Assembly (NCBI RefSeq): GCF_003412465.1
Contig: NZ_QTJV01000006.1
Span: 186,001 to 250,000 of the forward strand
Source of the DNA: Chitinophaga silvisoli
Lineage (GTDB): Bacteria > Bacteroidota > Bacteroidia > Chitinophagales > Chitinophagaceae
Length of the DNA: 64,000 nt
Direction: 5' to 3'
The position numbers were made by a program, and so were the translations under genes. The notes beneath the pieces are model-generated. The model did no database searches, was not told the DNA's origin, and saw only the letters and a list, made by a program, of their open reading frames with translations. Every line of letters begins with the position of its first letter. The first letter of the stretch is position 1. Below, in pieces: positions 1 through 9,706 of the stretch.

Positions 1-464
1 TGGGCCTTGCGCAAAGCTATATACTCGTTATTCTTCTTTTCATAAAGTGCAGATAAAGGCTTCAGTTTTTCCAGCACAGGCGCATAAGCTGCGTCCAGGA
101 TCTCCTGTTCTTTTTGTGAGGCAGAACCAGTGAGCTTCGCAGCCTTCAAATGCGCCAGCTCACCCGACAGTTTCATATTTGCAGGCTCTATAAAGAAGGA
201 TGCTATCCCCTCAGCACCATCCATCCTGGCCCCCTTATCTACATAAAGCGCAGCCTTGGTGGGTGATTGCAGGCTGCCTTTAAATGTGAAGATACCTCCC
301 TGAGCACGGGTACTATCTGTACGGTATTTCTTACCGGTGGAATAACTCATGTATACATAGCGGTCACCCAGTCCGCTGATCTTCCCCTGCAATGTATACG
401 GTTTTTGGGCCATCAGGGTGGATGCCAACAGTAGCGCAGGAATTAACACGATTCGTTTTTTCAT
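1..464 (-). CDS. DUF4369-type N-terminal region of a thiol-disulfide interchange protein (partial)
   Basis: Partial gene: it starts at 464 and leaves the window after 154 codons. The N-terminus is a signal peptide (MKKRIVLIPALLLASTLMAQ). The next part, with short beta-like segments such as YTLQGKISGLGDRYVYMSY and a FTFKGSL stretch, looks like DUF4369. In Bacteroidota that domain usually precedes a TlpA/thioredoxin domain, which would lie outside the window and cannot be confirmed. It starts 20 bp after the SusD stop on the same strand and is probably the last visible gene of the sigma-FecR-SusC-SusD operon, acting in the periplasm. Confidence 0.7.
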   Translation of the reverse strand, partial: MKKRIVLIPALLLASTLMAQKPYTLQGKISGLGDRYVYMSYSTGKKYRTDSTRAQGGIFTFKGSLQSPTKAALYVDKGARMDGAEGIASFFIEPANMKLSGELAHLKAAKLTGSASQKEQEILDAAYAPVLEKLKPLSALYEKKNNEYIALRKA

Positions 465-484
465 TTACTGGTATTTTGTTGTGA

Positions 485-1891
485 TTACTTTTGATAGCCT
501 TTATTCTGATCTCCGAATGTGGGATTTTGTAAAAATTCATCATGCGGCACAGGCATGGTATATTGCAGCTTATCTTTGATGAGGGGCCTTAACTGCTGCA
601 CGGTTGCAAATGGCAGCCGAAGCAATGCCATCCATTCCTGCCCGTCTTCACCCGTCAGACATTTAGCAATTTCATAGTATACCTGCAGTAACAGGTCATC
701 GGTGCTGACAGCACTGTCAATTGCTGAATAATCAGTTACACCCGCATGCTGCATCACCGTCTTCACCAGCGTAACAGCCGCCTGCCTGTCACCACCGGAA
801 CGAAGGATCGCTTCTGCTCCCAGCAGGTATACCTCTGTCAGCCGGAATGCATACGCGGTCTCTGAGGTCGTAGTGGCCTTCGTGCCCTCAGCAATGTATT
901 TCAGGAAATAATAAGTACCCGGCACATAATTATTCTGACTGCCTATGAGCCAGCTCTGGCGGGGATCCCCTGCCAGTAAATCTTTCAGTGCCTGTTTGGC
1001 CACATACAAACCGGAAGCACCCGGATAATACTGTGAACTCAGGTTATAATAGTAAGCCGCCTGGTTTTGCTGCGGCTGAATACCTAATATCACTTCCTGG
1101 CTGGCAAGTCCTTTCGAATAAAAGATGTCCTTCACATTGGCCTCCAGCTGGTAAGGACTCCCGGTAATAATATCATTTGCAAGCGTGGCTGCATTGGCAT
1201 AATCCCCATAGCTCATGAGGATCCGAAGCTTCAATGCCATTGCCGCCCATTTATCAGCATAGTAATTTTTTGTCTGATCCGCTGCATTGGCCACCGCATA
1301 ATCAATATCCTCCAGGATCTGGTCATAACTCTCCTGCACAGTACTGCGGGCTTTCTGCACATTGCTGGTGGTTACAAATTCAGTACGCAACAAGGCACCA
1401 TACGTACTACTCCTATCGTACCACTCACCGTACAGGCTTAACAATTTAAAATGCCCGTAGGCACGCAGGAAACGCGCTTCTGCCAGGATCTCCTGTTTGC
1501 GGTTGCCAGTAAACGCTTTATCCGACAGGGCAGACACACCTTCTATGACCCCGTTGGCAGCATTGATCAGGTCATACATCTGGGACCAGGGCATTGCCAC
1601 GTAATTCGAACTGGAATAATTATTTTCTTCGGCCCCATCCGCACCATAACCATATCCCAGGTACCCTGCACACATACCTGGCAACACCTGGTGATCACGC
1701 CATTCCGTCGTATTGGTACCTGCATTTACATTTGCAAAACGATAGTACACTCCATTGAGTGCAATCTCCGAGGTACGCTGATCCAGGATGGTATTCCCTT
1801 CTACCTTTGCATTATCAGGCAGTTTACCCAACTCCTTGTTACAACTGCTGGCAGTGAGAAAAAGTATAGATAGTAAGACGATCTTCTTCAT
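485..1891 (-). CDS. SusD/RagB family outer-membrane nutrient-binding lipoprotein
   Basis: 468 residues. A lipoprotein signal peptide ends in the lipobox ASSC (Cys17), so the protein is lipid-anchored. The helical TPR-like fold is suggested by AEARFLRAYGHFKLL and RLTEVYLLGAEA. The C-terminus PVPHDEFLQNP is the usual SusD ending. SusD proteins cap the partner SusC barrel on the cell surface and bind the imported oligomer. The gene starts 15 bp after the SusC stop, so the two are one transcriptional unit. The ligand cannot be told from sequence; this locus has no glycoside hydrolase, and the next gene looks like a redox protein, so a non-glycan ligand is possible. Confidence 0.92.
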   Translation of the reverse strand: MKKIVLLSILFLTASSCNKELGKLPDNAKVEGNTILDQRTSEIALNGVYYRFANVNAGTNTTEWRDHQVLPGMCAGYLGYGYGADGAEENNYSSSNYVAMPWSQMYDLINAANGVIEGVSALSDKAFTGNRKQEILAEARFLRAYGHFKLLSLYGEWYDRSSTYGALLRTEFVTTSNVQKARSTVQESYDQILEDIDYAVANAADQTKNYYADKWAAMALKLRILMSYGDYANAATLANDIITGSPYQLEANVKDIFYSKGLASQEVILGIQPQQNQAAYYYNLSSQYYPGASGLYVAKQALKDLLAGDPRQSWLIGSQNNYVPGTYYFLKYIAEGTKATTTSETAYAFRLTEVYLLGAEAILRSGGDRQAAVTLVKTVMQHAGVTDYSAIDSAVSTDDLLLQVYYEIAKCLTGEDGQEWMALLRLPFATVQQLRPLIKDKLQYTMPVPHDEFLQNPTFGDQNKGYQK

Positions 1892-1906
1892 GATAATAGT
1901 ATTTAA

Positions 1907-4900
1907 TTAAAACCCGACTCTGAGCCCGAAATTGTATTGTTTCACTGTAGGATAAGTAGCTACATCACTGCTGCCATTGATAAGGCTGTAAGGATTATTA
2001 CTCACCTCGGGATCTGGTCCCGGATACTTTGTGATGGTAAATAAATTACTGCCAGATAAATAAGCGGAGGCTGTGTTGAGATGGAGTGATTTGGCAATAG
2101 CCGGCGGCAGATTGTAAGTCAGTGTCAGTGATTTGAGTTTTAAATAAGACGCATCGTATACATTATTGCTGGCCGTATAAGCAATGGAATTCTGCCCAAG
2201 CATTAATCTTGGCCTGTCACTATCCGGATTTTCCGGGGTCCATCGATCCAGGATCCGTACCCCTTTGTTAGTACGGCCATTAACGTACTCATTCTGGATA
2301 TCAGCCAGGTACAACATATCTCCGCCATAAGAGAATGTCAGCAAAGTGATCAGGCTAAAATTCTTCCAGGTGAAGGTGTTAGTAAAACCGCCGTAAAACT
2401 TTGGTTGTGCATGCCCGATCACATCCTGGGCAAAATATCCCGTATTATCGAGTTTGTACATCGGGTCACCAATACCCATATAGCGGGCAAAGTACTGTGC
2501 GTATACAAAATCATGTTTGTAATCATCCAGCTCCTTCTGCGTACGGATAATGCCGGTAAACTGCTTACCATAGATCAGGCCCAGGGGCTGGTTCTTGCGA
2601 ACAATACTATTACCCAGGTTATATTGCGCATCCTGCGGATTATCATTTGGATTGGTAAAGTCAGTGCTGATGTCTTTTACCAGGGAACGGTTGCCGGAGA
2701 TATTTATGGCACTGGTCCACTGGAAATTCTTCCCGCGCAGGATATCTGCACGCAGGTCTACTTCCAGGCCGCGGTTACGGATCGTTGCCAGGTTGGTGAT
2801 CACACTACCATACCCTGCACTGGGTGGCAGACTTGTAGTAAGCAATAAACCCGTCGTCAATTTTTCATAATACCCAATTACGCCCCGGATCCTGGAATTA
2901 AACAGGGCAAAGTCAATACCGAGATCCTTTTGCAAGGTAGATTCCCAGCGAATCCTGTCATTCCCCAACTGGGTAGGCACCAGGGCATTACTCCCCGCAT
3001 AGGCAGCAGGCGTATACAAGGTATAATACATGTAATCGCCGAAGTTCTGCGTACCAGTATACCCTGCACTGGCTCTCAGTTTGAGTTCACTCAGCCAGTG
3101 AAGTCCCTTCATGAAATGCTCCTCGGAAGCACGCCAGGCAATACCACCCGAAGGGAAGTACCCCACCCTGTTGTGCGAAGGGAATTTAGAAGAAGCATCA
3201 GAACGCCCGGTAAAGGTGAGAAGGTATTTTTCCCGGAAAGCATAATTTGCACGGGCATAAAAACTCAGCAAACTATTTTGTCCGCTGGTACCGGTAGATG
3301 GCAATGTCACCGCAGCAGAAGAGAGATTATTCAGGTACTTGTCATCCGGGAATCCCTGGCCACTGGCAGAAAATGAATTGTACCTGTACTTTTGCCAGGA
3401 AGTACCACCTACTACATTGATCCTGTTGTTGCTGTTGAATTGCTTATCCCAGGTCAGGGTATTTTCGTAAAATGAATTAACATCTTCCGTTTGACTCTGA
3501 GATCCCGTACCACCATTGGAACTGCCGACCCCATTGGGAGATGCAATCACTGCAGTACTGGGTACATAATTAAGCTGGTGGTAGTTGTTATAATTGACAG
3601 ACACAATGCTCCTGAATTTCAGGGTAGGCAGGATGTCGTACTCCGCGGAGAGGGATCCTAATAAAGAGGCTGTTTTAGCCTCATTTTTGCCATCTAAAAG
3701 CACCAATGGGTTCTGATACCCTTCGTAATTAGATCCGCCGATATCTGAAGCTAAAAACTGGTGTACGGTACCATCCGCATTGTAAGCAGGCAAAGTTGGA
3801 GGTGCATACAAGGCCTGGGCATACATGCCGTTTGTGATATTGTTCTTTGTAAACCCGTAATCCAGGTTGCTGATCACCCTGAATTTCTTTGTAATCTCAT
3901 TATCCAGGCTGATCTTGCCGGATACGCGGGAGAAATCGGTACCTTTGATTGTACCGCCCTGTTTCAGGTAGGCAAGAGAGGTATAGTACCGGGATCCACT
4001 CCCACCACCTCTTACCGCCACATCAGCATTTTGCAGCACACCGGTTCTCAATACCTGGTTTAACCAATCAGTTTTGGCCGTACCCAGAAAATCGGGATTA
4101 TTGAGGATATTGCTGGCAGTAGCATCTGCTGCCAATCCCTGCAGCGCCCTGGCATCATTCAGGTTCTTCGCTGCTTCCTTCATGATCATGCGGTACTGGT
4201 CTGCATTCAGCAATTTTTCTTTAATAGGTTGGCTGGCCCCTATGTAGTAGTTTGCTTCAAGGATCGGCTTCTGGTTCATCTTTCCTTTCTTCGTAGTGAT
4301 GATGACCACACCATTCGCCGCTTTGGAACCATAGATCGCAGTGGCTGAAGCATCTTTGAGGATATCGATGGATTCAATGTCGTTGATATTTAAACCAGCC
4401 AGACTATTCAATCCCCGGGCAAAGGAACCGCCTACTGATGAATTGGGATTATCACTGCCAAAACGCTCCACAGGATTCACGACCTCCGCCTGGTTCTGAA
4501 TATACCGATTCTGAATGGTCACCTGTACTCCATCAATGATGTACAAAGGATCATTACCTCCAATCAGGGAAGTACCCCCACGAATCCTGATCTTGGCCAC
4601 ACCACCGGGAGAACCGTCTGCCTGGGTCACCTGCACGCCCGCAGCCTTACCACTCAATGCCTGGTCAATGCTTGCAAAAGGAACATTTTCAATTTCCTTT
4701 ACATCTACAGATGCGACAGCACCAGTCAGATCCTTCCGCTTCACACTGCCATATCCCACTACTACATACTGCTCCAGTTCACCGGCCTTTGTTTTCAGGA
4801 TCACTTTGACCGGGGTACTGCCATTCACCACCAGGGTCTGGGTTTCAAAGCCCACACCACTAATGAGTAGTACGCTCTTATCCTCAGTATTATGTAATTG

Positions 4901-5431
4901 AAAATACCCGTTTTGATTGGTAACGGTACCATTTTTACTCCCCCTGATGCGAACAGAAATTCCGGGTAAGGGAACACCTTTGTCATCCGTAATAGTCCCG
5001 CTCACATCTGCCAGCGGAATATCGGCATGAACGATGCTGACATTGTTTTCAACAGATATCACCACGGTATTCCCCTGCATGGCATACACCAATGGCTTAT
5101 GGAGTAATTGTTTCAACGCATCACTGATAGGGATGCTATTGAACTGAACAGATACAGGTGCTACACCTGAAAGATCTTTGGGACGATAAAAAAAGACATA
5201 ACCTGTTTGCTCTTTGATGATGCCTAATACCTGGGGTAGTGGCATGTCTTTGCAGGAAAGCGTCACCTCCTGTGACAATCCTCTTGCGCTGATGTGTAAT
5301 ACGAACACGGTAAGCAGGATAACGGTCAGTTTCATAATACGCCTGATTTTGGTTGGTTGTGCTAAGAACCGTTTCATTGTGGCGCTTTTTAGGGCGCACA
5401 ACGGCTCTATGCAATGTGGCATGAATTGCAT
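1907..5431 (-). CDS. SusC/RagA family TonB-dependent receptor with STN domain
   Basis: 1174 residues from the first start; Met19 (5377) or Met33 (5335, MKLTVILLTVFVLHIS) are alternatives, and the latter lies directly before the signal peptide. After it comes an STN (secretin/TonB short N-terminal) domain around residues 55-120 (LGIIKEQTGYVFFY), then a carboxypeptidase-like regulatory domain (VSGTITDDKGVPLPG, about 142-225), a plug with PLYIIDGVQV and SATAIYGSKAANGVV, and the 22-strand barrel ending in YNFGLRVGF. STN receptors of this kind signal to a FecR anti-sigma factor; the fecI/fecR-like pair lies just upstream. It imports ligand across the outer membrane together with the SusD lipoprotein. 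Confidence 0.93.
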   Translation of the reverse strand: MQFMPHCIEPLCALKSATMKRFLAQPTKIRRIMKLTVILLTVFVLHISARGLSQEVTLSCKDMPLPQVLGIIKEQTGYVFFYRPKDLSGVAPVSVQFNSIPISDALKQLLHKPLVYAMQGNTVVISVENNVSIVHADIPLADVSGTITDDKGVPLPGISVRIRGSKNGTVTNQNGYFQLHNTEDKSVLLISGVGFETQTLVVNGSTPVKVILKTKAGELEQYVVVGYGSVKRKDLTGAVASVDVKEIENVPFASIDQALSGKAAGVQVTQADGSPGGVAKIRIRGGTSLIGGNDPLYIIDGVQVTIQNRYIQNQAEVVNPVERFGSDNPNSSVGGSFARGLNSLAGLNINDIESIDILKDASATAIYGSKAANGVVIITTKKGKMNQKPILEANYYIGASQPIKEKLLNADQYRMIMKEAAKNLNDARALQGLAADATASNILNNPDFLGTAKTDWLNQVLRTGVLQNADVAVRGGGSGSRYYTSLAYLKQGGTIKGTDFSRVSGKISLDNEITKKFRVISNLDYGFTKNNITNGMYAQALYAPPTLPAYNADGTVHQFLASDIGGSNYEGYQNPLVLLDGKNEAKTASLLGSLSAEYDILPTLKFRSIVSVNYNNYHQLNYVPSTAVIASPNGVGSSNGGTGSQSQTEDVNSFYENTLTWDKQFNSNNRINVVGGTSWQKYRYNSFSASGQGFPDDKYLNNLSSAAVTLPSTGTSGQNSLLSFYARANYAFREKYLLTFTGRSDASSKFPSHNRVGYFPSGGIAWRASEEHFMKGLHWLSELKLRASAGYTGTQNFGDYMYYTLYTPAAYAGSNALVPTQLGNDRIRWESTLQKDLGIDFALFNSRIRGVIGYYEKLTTGLLLTTSLPPSAGYGSVITNLATIRNRGLEVDLRADILRGKNFQWTSAINISGNRSLVKDISTDFTNPNDNPQDAQYNLGNSIVRKNQPLGLIYGKQFTGIIRTQKELDDYKHDFVYAQYFARYMGIGDPMYKLDNTGYFAQDVIGHAQPKFYGGFTNTFTWKNFSLITLLTFSYGGDMLYLADIQNEYVNGRTNKGVRILDRWTPENPDSDRPRLMLGQNSIAYTASNNVYDASYLKLKSLTLTYNLPPAIAKSLHLNTASAYLSGSNLFTITKYPGPDPEVSNNPYSLINGSSDVATYPTVKQYNFGLRVGF

Positions 5432-5551
5432 ACATCTGATAATTTGGTTGAGAATGCTGGTTATATAGGGGTTGACATGTCCCTTCCGGCTGATGATTTA
5501 TCGGCCAGTGACAACAATAGATAATGACTGAATTTCCTGGTGGTAATTATT

Positions 5552-6667
5552 TCATCGTGAGGTTACAATTATGCTCCTGCCCTCATCTGATAACCTCATA
5601 TGTATTCTGGTTGTTTCCATCAAACTGGCCAGTTGGCCGATACTCAAACTTCTTGACAAGTCGCCACTGAATGTTCCCTCTGGTATCCCTTCCGGATATA
5701 CGACCTTTACATCATACCATCTTACCAATTCGCGCATCACAGTTGCAATGTCCGCATCCTTGAATGAGAAGAGTCCATTCTTCCAGGCAATAGCAGTTGC
5801 TACATCTGCATGTTTGTTGATGACAGGTGAACTACCCGTTACGATGGCCTGTTCACCTGGTAATAATTGCTGTCCGTTTACAAGGACTGCACCTTGTATT
5901 AAGGTGGTAGCTGTCTGACTTTCATCTTCGTAAGCTTTTACATTAAAACGGGTACCCAGTACGCGCACTGTTGTGCTCCCGGTAGTAACGGTAAACGGTT
6001 GGCTGGCTACAGCAGCTACTTCAAAATAAGCTTCACCGGTGATACTTACATTGCGTTCGTGGCCGGTAAAGGCAGTTGGAAAACGAATGGAAGATGCGGC
6101 GTTCAACCATACAGTGGTACCATCTGGCAGGACTAGTGTGAACTGGCCGCCTTTTGGTGTGCGTAACGTATTATAATGAATTGTAGCGCTCACTTCATTA
6201 CCTTGCTGCCGGTAGGACAGTTTGGTTAAAGACTGCACAATACTGGTACTCCCCTGCCGGGAAAGGATCCCTTTTTTTGCAGTATCCAGAGTCAGTTCAC
6301 TACCATCATCAAGGATGAGTGTAGGGAGATTTGACTGTGCCACTAGTTTCTTTTCAGGATGGTTTCTTGTAAACAACCACCCTCCACCTATTGCACACAC
6401 CAACAGCAAACTGGCTGCCACCTGAACACTTCTCCTCCGCAGGAAATGAATTTTCTGCCTGCCGCCAATATAATTGGTCTCCTGCAAACGCAGTAGCATG
6501 CGTGCTTCCAGCGCTTCTTCAGTTTCGTCCTGATCTGCCTGCAGGTAAGCGGTCAGTTCTTCCTCATCATATGCATTGTACCATTGCAATAATTCGGATT
6601 TCTCAGCTTCACTGGCCGTTCCGGACAGGTACTTCCGGGACAGGTGGACTAGTTCATTCATTTCCAT
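5552..6667 (-). CDS. FecR-family anti-sigma factor with DUF4974 domain
   Basis: 371 residues; a second Met at residue 3 (6661) could also start it. The N-terminal cytoplasmic part (residues 1-80) would bind the sigma factor. One membrane segment follows near 80-98 (VQVAASLLLVCAIGGGWLF), then the FecR domain (TPKGGQFTLVLPDGTTVWLN, about 170-265) and a C-terminal DUF4974 domain (FSGDLSRSLSIGQLASLME) that contacts the STN domain of the receptor. It lies between the sigma gene (80 bp upstream) and the SusC gene, the standard order of a surface-signalling cassette. It holds the sigma factor inactive until ligand-loaded SusC signals. Confidence 0.93.
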   Translation of the reverse strand: MEMNELVHLSRKYLSGTASEAEKSELLQWYNAYDEEELTAYLQADQDETEEALEARMLLRLQETNYIGGRQKIHFLRRRSVQVAASLLLVCAIGGGWLFTRNHPEKKLVAQSNLPTLILDDGSELTLDTAKKGILSRQGSTSIVQSLTKLSYRQQGNEVSATIHYNTLRTPKGGQFTLVLPDGTTVWLNAASSIRFPTAFTGHERNVSITGEAYFEVAAVASQPFTVTTGSTTVRVLGTRFNVKAYEDESQTATTLIQGAVLVNGQQLLPGEQAIVTGSSPVINKHADVATAIAWKNGLFSFKDADIATVMRELVRWYDVKVVYPEGIPEGTFSGDLSRSLSIGQLASLMETTRIHMRLSDEGRSIIVTSR

Positions 6668-6747
6668 TCTTGCGGATTACATTTACAGGTATATAATATA
6701 AGTACCGGGTATAGTACTTAACCCTACCTGTGGATGAAAAAAATTTT

Positions 6748-7308
6748 TTAGGGAAGGATAGAGAAAAGATGGAGGTAGTGCCTCAGTTGGATCCGAAGCC
6801 GCTGAAGGGCTTTCGTGATGTGTTTTTCCACGGCTTTTTCAGAGATGTCCAGTTGCTGTGCGATCTCTTTATTAGACATGCCTTTGTTCCTGCTATATTC
6901 AAACACGAGGCGGCATTTCCCGGGCAATGCCTTTAATTCTTCCTGCATGGACTGCTGCAGGAATCGTACTGCGGTAGCATCGTCGGTATCGGAGAGCATA
7001 GTCTCGAGCAGACTATCAGCCTCTACTGTCATCCTGCTTTTGGATAATTGCCTGAAGGCTGCGTAACGGGTCGCTACGGCCAGGTAAGGTTCCAGTGCAT
7101 CGATGATGGTATTGGCACGGCGTTGCCAGAGTCCGGAGAAGACATCCTGGACTACATCTTCCGCCATTTCGCGGGAGTGCAGACGGTGAAGCGCCAGTGT
7201 AAATAACCGCTTCCAGTAGCGGGAATAGATTTCGGTAAAAGCATTCGGATCGTCCTGCCTTAATAACAGAACCAGCTCACTGTCACCATATTGCTTGTAT
7301 TCAGACAT
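6748..7308 (-). CDS. ECF RNA polymerase sigma-70 factor (FecI-like)
   Basis: 186 residues. Region 2 covers about 25-90 (AFTEIYSRYWKRLFTLALHR, then EDVVQDVFSGLWQRR). Region 4 covers about 120-180, with the helix-turn-helix MSNKEIAQQLDISEKAVEKH. Length and layout fit the Bacteroidota FecI-like sigma-70 family that pairs with DUF4974 FecR proteins. It is the first gene of the minus-strand operon and is expected to direct transcription of the susC/susD genes when released by FecR. The 177 bp upstream, toward the Crp/Fnr gene, hold no recognised operator. Confidence 0.93.
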   Translation of the reverse strand: MSEYKQYGDSELVLLLRQDDPNAFTEIYSRYWKRLFTLALHRLHSREMAEDVVQDVFSGLWQRRANTIIDALEPYLAVATRYAAFRQLSKSRMTVEADSLLETMLSDTDDATAVRFLQQSMQEELKALPGKCRLVFEYSRNKGMSNKEIAQQLDISEKAVEKHITKALQRLRIQLRHYLHLFSILP

Positions 7309-7485
7309 AGGACGCGATCAGATTTATCTCATGAACAAGAAATATAAAGTTGGTGATTATATGGAGTGAAATATACAATAGTTTTATTTCTTTTCATAGC
7401 ACTATCAATTGCTCTTATACACACTTCGCACATGGTAGTTCCTGATTTTACTTTCCCAACCATTTATAATTTTCTCATGCCCCCT

Positions 7486-8193
7486 TTAAGAATAATTTGC
7501 TATCTCTACCAATGCCTTTACATTATGAATAATTATCTTTCTCCCCTGCGTACCTACAATTCCCTCCTCTTTCAGTTCCTTTAGAATCCGAACCACATTC
7601 TCCTCCGTAGTCGCCGTCATACTCGCCAGGTCTTTCCGTGAAATATTAATAGACACATCACTTGTATCCTGCGCTGACACCTTATACTTCTCCCTCAGTA
7701 CAATCAGCGAAATCGCCAGCCTTTCCCGTACAGAATGCTTTGCCACGATAGACAAACTATTTGCCAGCACACTATATTCATAACTAAGCGCACTTAATAA
7801 ATGTTTCGTCAGATTAGGTGCCCACTCCATTGCCGCCAAAAACGCCTCCCTCGGTATAAACGCAATCCTGCTATCTTCCAGGGCTGCTGCAGAGTCAGGA
7901 TAGGTACTCCCTGCCAATACGGGGTGATAGCCGATCAGCTCTCCTTCATTCGCCACATAAATGATATGCTCATGCCCGTTCCTGTCCTGCTTATATTTCT
8001 TGACCTTGCCCTGCTTGATATAATAAATACCAAAAGCAGGATTATTTTCCCTGAAAATGATCTGTCCCTTTTTGTACTCCTGTTCTACCATATCCGATAG
8101 CAGCCTTTCCATCTCTTCGCCTGACAAACTCTCCATGATCGACCTGGAACGAAAAATCCACTTATCTATGGGAAATATCCCCTTTAAACTCAT
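7486..8193 (-). CDS. Crp/Fnr family transcriptional regulator
   Basis: 235 residues. A cyclic-nucleotide-binding-like beta-roll covers about 30-125 (GQIIFRENNPAFGIYYIKQGKVKKY), followed by a long dimerisation helix and a winged helix-turn-helix at about 170-225 (ISRKDLASMTATTEENVVRILKEL). The protein contains no cysteine, so it cannot bind an Fe-S cluster like FNR or sense by a thiol; the ligand is unknown. It is divergent from the methyltransferase at 8304, with about 110 bp between them. Crp/Fnr-like palindromes occur elsewhere in the window (24228, 37726), but nothing ties them to this protein. Confidence 0.9.
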   Translation of the reverse strand: MSLKGIFPIDKWIFRSRSIMESLSGEEMERLLSDMVEQEYKKGQIIFRENNPAFGIYYIKQGKVKKYKQDRNGHEHIIYVANEGELIGYHPVLAGSTYPDSAAALEDSRIAFIPREAFLAAMEWAPNLTKHLLSALSYEYSVLANSLSIVAKHSVRERLAISLIVLREKYKVSAQDTSDVSINISRKDLASMTATTEENVVRILKELKEEGIVGTQGRKIIIHNVKALVEIANYS

Positions 8194-8256
8194 AAAAGTT
8201 AATTTTTATCAACTTTCAAATTGACAACTTGCAAAGTTACTGCCCTGGGAAGTTGG

Positions 8257-8264
8257 TACCTTTG
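8257..8264 (+). promoter_or_regulatory. Bacteroidota -7 promoter box upstream of the methyltransferase
   Basis: TACCTTTG matches the TAnnTTTG consensus exactly, 39 bp before the start at 8304. No good -33 TTG lies 19-21 bp upstream; a TTG at 8229-8231 is 25 bp away. Confidence 0.5.
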
Positions 8265-8303
8265 CAGGCAGAATAAAGGTACAATTTTATTATAGGACAG
8301 TGT

Positions 8304-8906
8304 ATGACAAGTAATACTACATCAGATAGCGTCTATTCGACAAATAAAAACTTCGATCAGTTATACCCTACTCCCATACGCCGCCTCTCCTACCTTCACT
8401 GGACACCTATCGAAATCGCACGACAGGCAGCTGCTTTCCTGGCAGTCACTCCCGGTTCCAATATTCTCGATATCGGCGCAGGCGTAGGCAAATTCTGCCT
8501 GAATGCAGGCTATTATTTCAGTGATTGCACCTTCTATGGCATAGAACAAAGGAGCAGCCTGGTAAAGATCGCCAACCAGGTGCAACAGCAACTCGGCCTT
8601 AACAATACCTCTTTCATACATGGAGATTTCACCCAACTGGATTTCTCCGCCTTCGATCATTTCTATTTCTACAATCCTTTCTATGAGAACCTGGTAGATG
8701 AAAGTCTGCATATAGATAATAGCATCGATCACTCAGAAAGTTTATACGAGTACTATGCAGGTTACCTGTATACAATGCTCAATACCAGGCCCGCAGGCAC
8801 CCGCCTGGCTACCTACCAAAGTTCACATACGAGAATTCCGGCATCGTATCAACTGGTAAAATGTGATGTAGACACCTTGTTTAGCTGCTGGATCAAAACA
8901 GAATAG
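8304..8906 (+). CDS. Class I SAM-dependent methyltransferase
   Basis: 200 residues. Motif I, NILDIGAGVGKFCLNAGYYF, binds S-adenosylmethionine; a likely motif II acid follows at YGIEQRSS, and the motif IV region reads FDHFYFYNPFYENL. The NPFY sequence resembles NPPY-type motifs of N-methyltransferases acting on planar nitrogen, but the substrate is unknown. The N-terminus (YPTPIRRLSYLHWTPIEIARQAA) is conserved-looking and not part of the Rossmann fold. It is followed after 3 bp by the DUF1275 membrane protein, so the two are probably co-transcribed, divergent from the Crp/Fnr gene. Confidence 0.85.
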   Translation: MTSNTTSDSVYSTNKNFDQLYPTPIRRLSYLHWTPIEIARQAAAFLAVTPGSNILDIGAGVGKFCLNAGYYFSDCTFYGIEQRSSLVKIANQVQQQLGLNNTSFIHGDFTQLDFSAFDHFYFYNPFYENLVDESLHIDNSIDHSESLYEYYAGYLYTMLNTRPAGTRLATYQSSHTRIPASYQLVKCDVDTLFSCWIKTE

Positions 8907-8909
8907 AAA

Positions 8910-9614
8910 ATGTTCAGACACCGGGGACAAAAGAGAAGCTTCAAACATAATATCCGCCTGGCCGTCATGCTTTGTTTAACAGCAGGCTTTGTCAACGCTT
9001 CAGGATTTCTAGGCTTCTTTGTCCTTACCACCAATATTACCGGCCATGCAGCCCTCCTGGCCCTGAAGATCACCGAAGGCGATCTCCGCGCCGTAAGAAT
9101 GGTTGCACTCTGGCTCATCCTCTTCCTCTCGGGGGCCTTCTGCTCCAGCCTATACATTTCAAAGACCAATGCATACACCCTGCCCATTCTCGCCGAAATC
9201 GTCATCCTTGCTTTAGTCGGCTATTTTGGGCATACCTTCGATAAGAGCGTGGTAAAAACGGAATACTTTGCCGGCAGCCTCCTCTTTGCCATGGGTATGC
9301 AGAATGCACTGGTATCTATGATCTCCGGTTCCGTAGTAAGAACCACCCACCTCACCGGCATGTTTACAGACCTTGGCATCGACCTGGCAGCCGCCCTGAT
9401 GAAATTCCCCAAAGTCCGCAAAAAGATCCTGCTCAGATGCACCATTATCGGCTTCTTCCTGCTTGGCGGCATCATCGGGGGCTTTGCCTTTGTGAAGTTC
9501 CAATATCATTGCTTTTATATCGCCGGGGGCGTATTGATCATCGCTATGTTTTATGACTTCTTCCGGGTCAATATGATGCTCCTTAGAAAACGGCTCACTA
9601 CACATTTCCCTTGA
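8910..9614 (+). CDS. DUF1275 (YoaK-type) integral membrane protein
   Basis: 234 residues with about six hydrophobic segments, for example LAVMLCLTAGFVNASGFLGF near residue 15 and IIGFFLLGGIIGGFAFVKF near 185. The early GFVNASGFLGF and the FVLTTNITGHAALLALKI stretch are typical of DUF1275, whose members have GxxDAxG and TGN-like signatures in the same places. The function of the family is unknown; transport has been suggested. It follows the methyltransferase by 3 bp and probably shares its promoter. Its 3' end is followed by a 92-bp gap before the GH3 gene. Confidence 0.85.
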   Translation: MFRHRGQKRSFKHNIRLAVMLCLTAGFVNASGFLGFFVLTTNITGHAALLALKITEGDLRAVRMVALWLILFLSGAFCSSLYISKTNAYTLPILAEIVILALVGYFGHTFDKSVVKTEYFAGSLLFAMGMQNALVSMISGSVVRTTHLTGMFTDLGIDLAAALMKFPKVRKKILLRCTIIGFFLLGGIIGGFAFVKFQYHCFYIAGGVLIIAMFYDFFRVNMMLLRKRLTTHFP

Positions 9615-9706
9615 AAATCCGGAAAATAGCTTTATCATTGCTTCATATTGAGGCATTCGTAGCTAATGCCCATGAATTCAACGTTTCATGAAAAAAATCC
9701 TGCGAA